Below, in pieces: positions 12,301 to 24,300 of a DNA stretch of 64,000 nucleotides. Position 1 is the stretch's first letter; the number at the start of each line of letters is the position of its first letter. A model generated the notes under the pieces. That model saw only the letters and a list, made by a program, of their open reading frames with translations. It was not told the DNA's origin and did no database searches. The stretch lies in NCBI GenBank assembly GCA_023653785.1, contig JAMKCH010005482.1, positions 17,699-81,698 of the forward strand, given 5' to 3'. The DNA comes from Ophioderma brevispina. Lineage: Eukaryota; Echinodermata; Ophiuroidea; Amphilepidida; Ophiodermatidae. A program made the position numbers and the translations under genes.

Positions 12301-15300
12301 TTTACTGCATCACAATCCCAATGGTGGAAAACAGAGAGAGAGCTGTCATCGGTTTAACGACAGATTGAACTCCGTGGACAGTAATGATATCCGTATGGCA
12401 GAGACAAGAGAAGTAAATACATCCATACCAACCCTGTGGAACTCCACAACTACCGCCACAGGATCTGAGGAAGCAAATTTGATCGACGGAGATTGAAGTT
12501 CGTTCATCTAGGTTGAAACGACCAACTTAATGGCTCTTCCATTATTTTTTTTCATCGCCTTCAGGCGGATTAACAGAGCTGTTTATGGGCAATAGTGTCA
12601 AAAGTGGGGCACTGAAGTCTATAACATTAACACAGCCTCTTTTTTTTTGTCAAGACCAAACCAAGATGTCATTCTTGCCTGTAACAAGTACAGTCTCTGC
12701 AACTGGAAATTGACGGTATGCTGATTGCATTGGAACATGGAGATCATTACCGCTGAGATAAGTCTATAACTGATTTACTAATCTTTCATCACCTTTACAA
12801 GAAATCGTAGTGGGATAATTGGAAGAAGGGTGGTGTCCGAGCGGATTCTTTCTTCAGCTGCGGGATCACAGATGAAATGCACGCTTGAGAGCTTAAGTAA
12901 TACATCGATCCAGCAGGGAAAATTTACTGGTAACAGATCATCTGAAAATAGTTTTAAAAAGAGACTGGCAGGAAGTATTAGTCATTGACTGTTACGCAGC
13001 TTCTTGATTTTGTATTGGAAAAATTTTTCTGCAAAAACTGTTAGCAAGATCTTTTTGGACATTCATGGGTACGTAGTGTATGTTTTCACTCTAGAATTTT
13101 AATTTCTGCTACCTGAAAAGGTCTGGTTGCTATGATGATACTCCGTCTTGCTTTAGCAGCATATTAGTTGTATTCAAAACATTGATCCTTGTAAGCTTCC
13201 TCCTCCTTTCATACTGTGAGCCAGTCTGTGAAACTCTGACGAGTGGAGCTTTCATCAATGTCCTTAGTTAAGGTGTATGTTTATATATATTCATTAACAA
13301 GGAAATTGCAGTTAGCATCTAACGGTAAACACAGAAGTGCACGATCTTTATCAGAGCATATCTTTTGATGTTGCAAATTATTCAAGTATGCATACAGGCT
13401 TGCACTGAAGAGCTTCTTTCAAGCATTTTGTCCGGTCCATCTGCAGCCCTCCTTGCAACCACAATGGAATGTTTTTGGCATACTTTTCTAACTCCTGGAA
13501 GGCTTGTCCAGAAAATGTCCCATCCTCTTTCCTTCTAGTCATCCTCATTCACTTGGAGACCTGTACCGCTCATGAGATGCAAATCATCATTTGAGCCGCA
13601 CGTAACCGCTTAATAGGTGCTCTCTGATATGTTTCAGTGAGTGCTGCCTTCATTGGAGGAAGAGACATGGTTATACATCAGACCACAAGCGCTCTAGTTT
13701 TTTTTTATTTTTTCTGTCAAGGCGAATCTTAGGCATTAAACAGGCATTATCTATTAGTATACGCTGACGGATTGCGCCACGATAGCGATTAACCTCCTTT
13801 TGAAACTCTGCAAGTCCTGATTTGGTGCTACATGAGCAGGAAGGTGTTCCATAAGCCTGCAGAGAATGGAAGAAATGACCTTCTGTGGGAGGCCAAGTTG
13901 GACTTGGGGACTTTCACCAAAAAAAAAGGGCCCCCCAAGAGTCATGAGACCTGGATGAGCGCCTAAGGCGAGGATCGAATGAAAGCAGCTTAGGTAAGCA
14001 GCTGGCTGAGGAGAATCTGGTGCCTGTCCATAAAACATGCGGTGGAATGGAGTGACAACTGCACGGACGATGACCAAGTGGTTTGGATGTGATGAGTGCA
14101 GTGGCGAGCGCACTCTCGGGTACAATGATGGAAATGGCACCTCTCTGGATTGCATCTAGTTTGGATAGAGTGAAAGTGGGGTTACTCCACTCCACACTAT
14201 GATGAGCTTGCATATCCATGTTGGATTGAACCATAGATTTATATCAGTTGTCTCAAGATAGGGTTTTTGCAGCTCGACGAAGCAATCCTAGTCGCTTAAA
14301 CTGGCAAGTTTAGCATTTTGGTATCAAGGAGACATGATGGAGAAGATGCCAAGTAGATCGACCCGGTCGACCTCTTTTAGAGTTAGAGTGAGTGAGTGAA
14401 GGGGGGAGTAGTAAATTTAACAACAACTCAACACAATTGTGTGATATCGTCGCATCATTTACATTTGTTTAGGTTAAGAAGGGGAGACTTGGATGGCCTG
14501 TTGCCTGTGCACCTTTTCTTGTTTGATAGTGTATTACAGTTTACACTTGCAGCCCCGAAAAAATTACATGTCCATGAGTTTGGCCCCAAGACTCGATTAT
14601 TCCTGCAACTCTTTGGGAGAGGCAGCAGCTGGGATTTTGTCCTCTTTGAATGAAGTCTGGGCAACCACTTGTGATATGGTTTGCTTTGTTGAGTTTTATT
14701 GTGGGTATACAAAATACCTTCTTCATGAACATAAGAAGTAAGGATGATGAGCATTATCTCTACACGGTAAACCAATGCATAATCATGGTAGCTCTATGTT
14801 GTAGGTGAAAAACCACGTTATCTATACCCTAATAGTGTCTTTTAATTATATAAAGCCATTCTTAAGGCACACCCTGTGTGAGACTTTGTGACTCTATAAC
14901 CAAAGGTACAGTTTACAACAGGCTATAAAAGAGAATGGAGGCCTCTGAAAATGGCCACCACTGTTGTTATGCAAACCAATTTGAAATGATCAAATAAAAA
15001 CTGTTTCACTTTATTGGTTGTATGAAAAAAGACGTTTTACATATGTTTTTCGTGCAAATATGTAAAATAGCTGTTAATGGCGGCCATTTGGAAAAGGCCG
15101 TTCAGATACTGCTATGGGGTAAACCTGCAATGGCTATTTGATCGAAAATCTTTTTAAAACATCAAATGCCATGCTTGAATGCCCTTAAAAGGCACTGTAT
15201 TAATCAACTCAACCTCAAATCTAGAGGATAAATAGCAAGTAATGGCGCCATTTTGAAAAATGACCGCCATTTTAATCAGATGACAAGTCTGCGATGCCCC

Positions 15301-18300
15301 TATAGTTAAAAGTTTTCTTAGAATGCCCTAGATTGTGCCAAAGTTCATCCTTTTATCACCAAGTGCACAAATCCCCCAAAAATAGATTGCACATATCTAC
15401 TTCTACTTAAGAGAGCAAAGGACATTACATACCCAGTGTAACACGCAATGCCATTACTAGATACAAAAGGCCACTGCCCATCTCAACAATACCACAAATT
15501 AATACGATTGATTTTATTCATAAAGTCCAAGGGCCCAATTAACAACACTCCACTTGATCTCTCACAACACACAAAATTTTTGTTAATAAGCATCCAGTCA
15601 AAGCTACTCCCCTCAGCGGCGGAGTCCACCTCAACACAACCAAAAACAATCGCACAGGCTTAGGACTTCACATTCTCTTTCACTAAGGGCCTCTGACTCG
15701 ATCAAACAGCTCCAAGACCAACTCCCTCATATGAGCGGAAAAAAATCTGCCTCAAACACAACCCAAACCATATGGAAAAATGAGTCCGACGTCTATACTG
15801 CCACTTTTTTCCCAAAAACCACCTACAGCCTGTCAAACCATCAAAGGGCCCACACTGACCAGAACTGTGTAAAGTCATGCCAGTGACATCACTCCAGCCC
15901 GCAAGGGTACCCGCCGCCCTGCCCGCTTTACACTCGTTCTGGCCAAGCTACACCCCCGAAGGAGGGCCCAGACCTTCCAGGGGGCGGACCCCCACCCTAC
16001 CCAGAATTTTGCATTGGGTGGTTGGGAGGGAAATTTTCACAAGTCACCTGGTCTTGCTCTTGCCGAATAAATGCGAAGGCTGTTCACCTTCCTGCCAGAA
16101 ACCAAAACAACGCGACCGGGAAGCCTCATTGGCTGTAAGGTGTGACGTCACTTGTGCCCCACAGCACACTGGCACTCAAGCCGACGATGCTGAAAAGGGC
16201 AGACACGAAGGACAATGTGGGAGGCTTCGGACCCAACCCCCCAAACCACAAAGGGGGAGACCAAACACGCCAGGAGCGGCCCGGCCCGTGTGGAGGACAA
16301 AACAAAATCACCTTGGCAGACAAGCTGGCAAAAGTTTGACATACTGTTAATACATTGTTCAATTAATGTTTTAAAGGGGCATTCATGATCCACCAGCCTC
16401 GTCCCCCCCGACTTACTAAAAAATGTTGAGATTTTTTTAATGTCATCTGAACCATTAGCCGTAGTAATCCATGTGTGGCCAATCTTACGCAAATTCGCGT
16501 CGATTTTAAGAAATCAACAATTTGTATTTTCTGTCCGTAAAAATGGACAGAATTACAGCACCGTAGCCTATGGGACTGTGGGGAAACAAGCAATTGCTAA
16601 TAAACACAAAACTGCAAGAATCGGGATCAGCTCAAATTTGAGAATTAAGTTGATCTCAAGGATAGCTAGTGATCAATGAATATTAAAACAGAAGGTGTGA
16701 AACACGGAAATGCACCTTAATTACTTATTTTTGACATTTGTTTACAACACGCATACATGTAGGGGGGGGGGGGGGGACACACACCTACAAACATTACAGC
16801 CAGAGCGGACGGGGCACAGACAAGCATACAGACATAGACACACATACACAGACCAACACCACACCAACACATGCACACATCATGCACACACCTTAACACA
16901 CAACACGCAAACACCCACACGGCAAACACACAAACACAGGAAAGGTTAGTGGATAAAGAAAATTCAGGACAGTTATTTTAATTGAGAAAGAAAGGATTTT
17001 TACTGGGGTAGGGATATTATGTACTATATGACTTGACCAGAATTAATTTTATTGAGCAATCACTTAGTGCCAAATTCGATTCCAAAGGTTGCATGCACTG
17101 GGCTTTCATGGCAAAAAACCCACAAATTTACATCTGGAGGAAATATAGAAACCATTTTTCAAAATTACTCATGTGCCAGAAACTGTTACATTATTATAGT
17201 CCATTGTAAAACTAGGTTAGGTAGGGGATCCATGGGTGGAATATTTGAGGGAACCCTACTCAGATACACTAAGGTTTGAGAGTGGTTTCGGACAATTCGA
17301 GGGTGTGCTGATTACGAATATGCACCATGCAAAATTGCAAGGTTGGTGGAAAGTGGATTTAAAGGGGAATTACCCGATTTCCTTATTTTTTTAAATATAG
17401 CTTTATGAAACCATGTGCAGATCCACTAATATGACTAAAAGGTTCCATAAGTGTTTTATGTCAATTTGAAAGAGTTGCTTTCAAAACAGACACCTTACAG
17501 GAATGACCACATTGGTGGAAAGTTGGATTTTAAAGGGGGAATTACTCGATTTTCCTCATTTTTTAGAAAAATTATAGCGTTAAGCCAATGCGCAATATCT
17601 TTACCTATTTGATATAGGTTTTAAGAATGGGTTTTATACAATTGAGGGTGTTTATTTCAAATAGATACGATACAAAAATCACCCCATGGTGGAAAGTGGA
17701 TTGTAAAAAGGGGAATACCCGGATTGTCCTTATTTGTTTTAAATACGCATTATCAAACAATGCCCAAGATCAACTAATATGACTTAAAAGTTTAGAAGTT
17801 TTAGGAGTGAATTTTAGGGTGCTGATTTGAATATACACCAAAAAAAAAACCCACGTGGGGGAAAAGTTGATTTTAAGGGGAAAATACTCACTTTCCTGCT
17901 TTGAAAAAAAAGGATTATCAAGGGTCCTCTGGAGGATGGGGCTCTCTTGATTATAATGTTCATAATGTTTGCCTAAATGGTCATTTTAGAATTAAAGGGC
18001 ACTCTTTCTATTGACAAATTAGGATGGAAAAAATCAAATATTAACTTGTTTAGGGTTGTTTAGCGGTTAAGAATTTGTTTACTTTTCTGCTCAATATTGT
18101 CCTTTATGTGAGGAGCTTTGAGTTTCCAAAGAAGAATCATATGTTTTCGTAGTGTTTTTATCATACTCATGTAATTATCATTTCTGTTTACCAAAAGTTA
18201 ATAGTAATGTAAGAAAACTGTCAGAAAAAATTGTTATTAGTTTTCAGTATTTATTTAACGTGCTTTTTAAAGTGGGTTGGGTTTTAACAGCAATCAAACA

Positions 18301-21300
18301 ATTTCTTTTAGACCATCAAAATGGAAGGTTTTACAAGAATACTCAATTTTGTTTCGACCCCTATTAAAAAGGGACCCACCCAGCTTTTTCACGCACCCCA
18401 TTTCTTGAAGAAAATGATATCCCCTCGGACCAAAATCCACTCACTTCACCAGCTCATGATCTGTTTACGTTTGCAATTTTAAACCATCATTATTACGGGA
18501 CAGGGGAAATTAAATGTTTCAACGAACTTATTTTCCCGCCTTTTAAGAAACATTCACTTAAAATCAATAAGACTTATATTGTAATGCATTTAGAGTAATC
18601 ATAATTCAAGAACAAAGGGCAAGTAAAGATATGATCCAAAAACAGATGAGTAAATAGGGGGAAGGGGCAAGCAGACCCAGTCAGAATTTTTCCTCCATTG
18701 CCCATGAAGCAAGGTTAAGTAAAGTACAGGTTCATTTGGAATCGTCCCCCCTCACCCCCCCCCCAAATGCTCTTGCCCATGCCCGCTTCCTCCCCCAAAT
18801 GAAAATGGCTAAAAAAGTAAAAAATTAAAAAAAAATGGATCTCAAAAGGTTCCAGCGCTTGCAAAAATAAGCTCGCATTTGGTGTTGCATGCAGGGTCAT
18901 GACCAGAGCTCGTCACAACCTTTTCACCACTCTTCACTCCGGTTGCCCCAAATATCAAAACATTTGTCAATTTTGTTTCAAAAAGGTCAAGTCAAATCAT
19001 AATTTCACGGGCATATCGAATCAGCATTGAAAAATGCATCTAATTAGTCTAACAAGCCTAGTCTTGCTGGTATTCTTTTTAGATGACTTTCCAAAATGAC
19101 AGCAAGCATTTGGATGCCATCTCTAAAGCCATAAAGTATTGTAGGGCTCTTGCCGATAGGGTTGAGGAACGTATACGATACAAAATCCTTTAAGTGTAGA
19201 TGTCTTCACGGGACAGGCTTCCATTCATATCTTACTGGTGGTTAAATTTGTAGATGTGGTGGACAGTAATCTGAAGATACTCCGTACCAAGTTAGATTTG
19301 GTGACAGATTAACATAACATCATTGGTTCCAGGCTCTAGAAAAGCTTACCCTTGACATGAGAGAGGCACCTTCCACCCAGTCTCTTTAAGCGGCTCCTGA
19401 AAAATAATTTCCTAATGCTTAAATTTGTAGTTTATCATTATGATGTATGATGTTTTAATTGTAAGTATTTGTTAAGTATTTGTTTGTAAGGCGATGTGTT
19501 CTCTGTAGAGCACCAATATTATACATGCATTTTATATTATTATTATTTCCTTATAATAATAGGCACTATCTGGCTACAGACAATCGACACTCTTTAAATG
19601 CCTCGTATATATTTTTTCACAAGGTTCCATTAAAAGTATCTACTTTTTAAACAATTTTTTTTAACATCCAAATCAAAATTTTGCACACGCTACGCACACA
19701 TTTGAACAATTTTATAATTTCTTGGCAACAATTTTATAATTTCATGGCAATTTGAACTCTGGAACGACGCACTTCACTTCTATTTGGAATCTCAGGTTGC
19801 TAACTCAATGGCCCCCTTCTTAAAGTTCTCATTACTGGATGACCACCAATTCTTATTCAGGCTGTGTACTTAAATGACCCCTTATATTTTGGTACATATT
19901 TTATCAGAAAGAACCCCTACTTTTCACCTGATGATCGAGACACATACCCGTCACTTTAGATATGCAGTGCCCCACTCCCCGGGGTTTTTGTAGACTGTTA
20001 GACTGAAGATCAGCAAATCAAGATCGTTGTTAACACGGTGTACAGGAGCATGTAACCAAAATGCTGCCCTCACTTGAAGACAGACTGGGGTCAAGAGAAG
20101 TTAATTTGACTTGTCAAATTAGAACTTACTCTGAAAAGAATATAGACTAAGTGATACTATTATTCGTACTGATTGCTTATCGTTACAGCATTTTACTCAT
20201 GAATGTCCTTATTCCGAAATAGTCAAAATGAGATTCATATTTATTCATGTTTTACTAACTTGCTTTTAAAGCAAGAAAAAATAATGCCTTATTAAATATC
20301 GTGGTGGTCTATCTAAATATAATCTAAAAAATTAATTATCCTTTCGTAGGTATTTTGAAAACTCATTTAAAGTTCAACGTTTTGAAAGTTGCCACCATTC
20401 ATGTGTAAAGGTTTAAGGTGCCGATAATATTCACACAAGTTGGTTGGTGCACTTGGCTAGCTCTTAAATCAGTAGTACCCCTTTTAATCAAGTAAGTAGA
20501 GGTTTTTCATACATTTAATAAAAAAATGCAAAAAAATTAATATCCTGGCATTTAATGTGACGTTGAAATTTCTGAAGATGTGCATACTTGTATCCTATAA
20601 AAAGCTATGTTTATCATAAAAATCGGGTAGTGTCCCTTTAAAACAAGAATTTCCACCACTTTCCACCAACTTATTCAAGTTTGCATGGCAGCAGATTTGA
20701 AAATCAGCACACTCGAATTAACCTAAAACACCTCTAGAGATCTTTTAGTGTATCTTGAGGAGGGTTCAACCTTATTTGAGCCTTTTAGGCTTGATTGGAT
20801 CCCCTAGTATGTACTAGAGCTTACTAGCATCATCTGACCAGAAATGTGTTGAGCCTGGAAATACCAAAAGGACACATGGAATGTGTCCTTGCAAGTGGTA
20901 AGTGACCCGATTAGTGTAAACAAAACACAATTGCAACACCACTTGATTGGACCAACTAAGTATAAGAATCAAGGCTACAATTGACATGTTGGACAAGTGG
21001 AAAGGCTTGCCAGAGGCTACTGTGATGACTTTTGTTATTCAACAATAACTTTCAGGCCATTTACAATGCACAAATCCAAAAGGGGTGTATGACACGTCAG
21101 AACCAAATTCAACCAATTTGTTTGTTAGACCCTAAACTTGGCATTCACAACCTTATTGTCAACAAACGAAAACGCTGCATAATTTTCCCACGTCATCCAA
21201 AACACATGCAAAATTTCAAGACAATTACGATATAAGATAAACAAGCAGTTAACGAAAACCATGGCTTCAAAACCCAGTACTATAGACCCACCGAAGTATT

Positions 21301-24300
21301 GGGTCTAAAAATGAAGGATAGTCTGTGGAATTCTAATAAGCTTTTCAACTGAGAAATTGGACAGAAAAGATAAAAGCTAGAATCAAAGATATGAATCTCC
21401 ATTCAATGCATGTTGGAGTAATTGTCGTTCATGGACAGTTAGACTAAAATATCATATTTTGTCCTATCACTGTGATAGTGCCTTTAAGCCTGTTTATATT
21501 GAAATATATAGGAGGGCGAGGTTGGCGACGAGCGGTTAAGGGCTGAACCGTAGGCGAGTATAAGATCGATCGAGCGGCCCCTGGTTCAAGCCCCACAAGA
21601 GTCGGGTTTCTTGGTAATACTCAAATAGTTCCTATTAAGGTCGGAAATTGCATAATTGAACAGCAGTGTGATTATGGAATTCTCTCGCTCCCACCCATTG
21701 CGTAAGATGTGCAGTGTATGAATGCGTGTCCGGAGCCTCATGGTTCGGAGAGTCATGTAAAGCTGTGGGTCCCGTGTGTCAGTGGAGACCTTATCGAAAA
21801 AGAGAAAGAGTAGGGGCAGCCAGGTTGTACCGCACTAATCACTCTAGTACAAGGGTCACTTCCAACCCGACACTAGGCCCAGTGTGGAAGGTAGGCCGAA
21901 ATCAGATGGAAACATTGTTGAGGCTCGTCAGCAGTGGACAATATATAGGACTGATGATGATTGAATTACTTGAGGATGCCACCTCAAATTTATATTTCAA
22001 AATATACATACTTGTCCACATCTACTCTGTGAAATAGCTAATTCAAGGTCCCTAATCAAACTTGAGTCCCCCTCCCCCAGGACCCTGCTTACCACTAATG
22101 GTGTTGTACAGCTGCAGCTACCTTCATATGGGGACTGAGTTTGTATTTAACATTTTTTCAGCAGCACCACAGTTCTTTCAATTTTTGAATTGCTGAAAAG
22201 GATGGCTTATGGTGTTTTATGTTTTTACCCATACAGGTTGTACCATGTTGTTGACAGGAATGGCTATTAACATTCATGATGATACCTCCTCAGAAATTAA
22301 GAAAACAGGAGAATGGCTACAAAATTACCAAGAGGTAGATCAATGCTAATACTTAACATGTCTAGGCTTCAAAAAAAAAATACATCGGATCATCGGACCG
22401 CTTGTGGCGCCCGGCCATCGTGGTTAGGGAATGATAGGCCTCACATGCTTGATATTGATATGTAACCTTTGACCTCATAAGCAATGTGAGGATTTGCATG
22501 TAAAACTCCATAAACCAAGCTGGTTCAATGGCACTTCAACTTTTCCACATGATTACCATGTACATTTTCAGCCTGATCTTACAACTGACCTAACATGAAC
22601 ATTGCCTGGTATGGCCCTTTTTGAACCTTTCATCAAACAAAAGGAGGGATCACACATTGAATCTGACTCAAGTTGGTGCCAATTGAACTTCAAACTTTCA
22701 AATGATTACAATTTTATATTTGCAGCCTATCTTAAAAACTTGACCTCACATGACCTTTTGACCTTGGCTGTGACCTTTTGACCTTGGTAGATGGACTTTG
22801 ACATCATCAACAACTGGGGGATGTCATGTTGAACCTGGGACCCAAATTTGGTTTAGATCAAAGTAGGCCTATGTGTATATTACAGGCCAAATGTAACGTG
22901 TTTCACAAAACAGACAACAACTGACTACAGTGGACAAAGTGATCCCTATGTGTCTTCTGCCTTAAAAGGGGATGGCCCGCGATTTAAGGATAATGAAGTT
23001 TTCATCTTGATACAGATTGGCCTTTTTTTCACTCCAAAACCACATCTATAAAGTTACACGCCGATCAGGGCCATACGCAGGATTTATTTGGGGGGGGTGT
23101 GCGATGTGGAAAAAAGTGGACCTTTTCGGAAAAATGAACCTTTTTTGGTAAAAGTGGATTTTCGAAAACCCTAAATGATCCTGTTTTGGACTTTTTAAAC
23201 CATTTTATCACCAAAAAAGTGGACTTTTGTGTCAAAATTTCTATAAATTTGGACGTTTTATCAAAAATATTTCAGCCCAAAAAAAAAAAAGTGGACCATT
23301 TGCCCCTTTGTGGAATTTGGGGGCGTGAGTGAGTGATTACTGTTGGAGTCTGGGTTAAGGCTGCATCCCATTGATAATGACTGCAGTACATCCAGAGCGT
23401 GCTAGCGAGGTTTTCTCGGGGAATTGGCTACTGGGGAAAAAAAGTGTGAGCCAAAACCCTAAGCATAAATTCACACTTTGGGGTCAAAAATAAAAGATTT
23501 CTGCTCTTGAAATTCTCTTCCCCCATTTTTGTGTCACCGGACACTAGGGGCAGCACAGCTGTTTGACCCATTACAAATTGTCTCTTTTATTTTAAGCAGA
23601 GTGGCGACACAATTTTACAACTGAGTATACGTAGAGACTTGCAAGAGGCTATCTCTCGTGCTAAAAATCAGACAAAATCCATTGTGGGAATCTTGCCATA
23701 TAGGCTAGAAAGGTCATGAATTGTATGTTTATAGCGCCCGTCTATATGCCATCTCCATTTAAACCTTTGAATGGAAAACTAGATTTTTAGCAAAATCATT
23801 TGCCCGCAATGAAATTTCGGTTGTCAAATTTACACATAATGTCGTTTAGTGGGACTCTAATATTCAAATCAGCGGGGTTGGCATTTAACCTGGGATACAT
23901 CATTTTCTGTTCTCTTTTCCAAGGTGGGATGTTTGATGTAGCAGGAGCAATTTCCTGGTGAAGTCAGGAGAATGGATTGGTTATGATGCTATTGCATCAT
24001 GGAATCTACCAACTGCAGCCCATTTGCCATGTTCTACTGTCAGTAGCATGGCCACGAGCAATCCACCTCATAGGTTAAGTTGCACGATTATTTGACCCTT
24101 ATTCTTGAAAGGGAGAATGTGGCAATGTTTAGCTGGAAAAGCATGGTTGATATCAAAATATACAATGTGATGCAGCACATGGTTTTAAGCCCCCCCCCCC
24201 CCCATTTAAACACGCCTTTCTATGCCGTGGTGTAACATACCTTTGCAAATGGGGGGGGGGGCACAAAAGGGTGCCGAGGCATTTTCTGAGGGAAAAGTTG

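Larger units (their letters stand above)
6011..22236 (+). other. SRD5A intron 2 (about 16 kb, repeat-filled)
   Basis: This is the largest intron of the locus. It carries short repeats at 6030-6180, 8818-9000, 9300-9545 and 16700-17035. It also has degenerate arrays at 7330-8800, decayed LINE fragments at 11640-14340 and 18930-19560, a roughly 173-bp tandem array at 17215-17900 with an inverted partner at 20620-20810, and a SINE at 21511-21990. Stretches 6180-7330, 9550-10600, 10960-11640, 14340-16350 and 19560-20620 show nothing I can name beyond short low-complexity runs. Confidence 0.6.

Noticed and set aside
13754..14155. 133-codon frame as a host gene
   Set aside because: FHRMFYGQAP and LQSFKRRL are LINE pol C-terminal patterns, and the N-terminal side is in another frame.
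15877..16350. 157-codon + strand frame rich in Arg, Pro and Gln
   Set aside because: GC-rich low-complexity composition with open frames on both strands and no recognisable domain.
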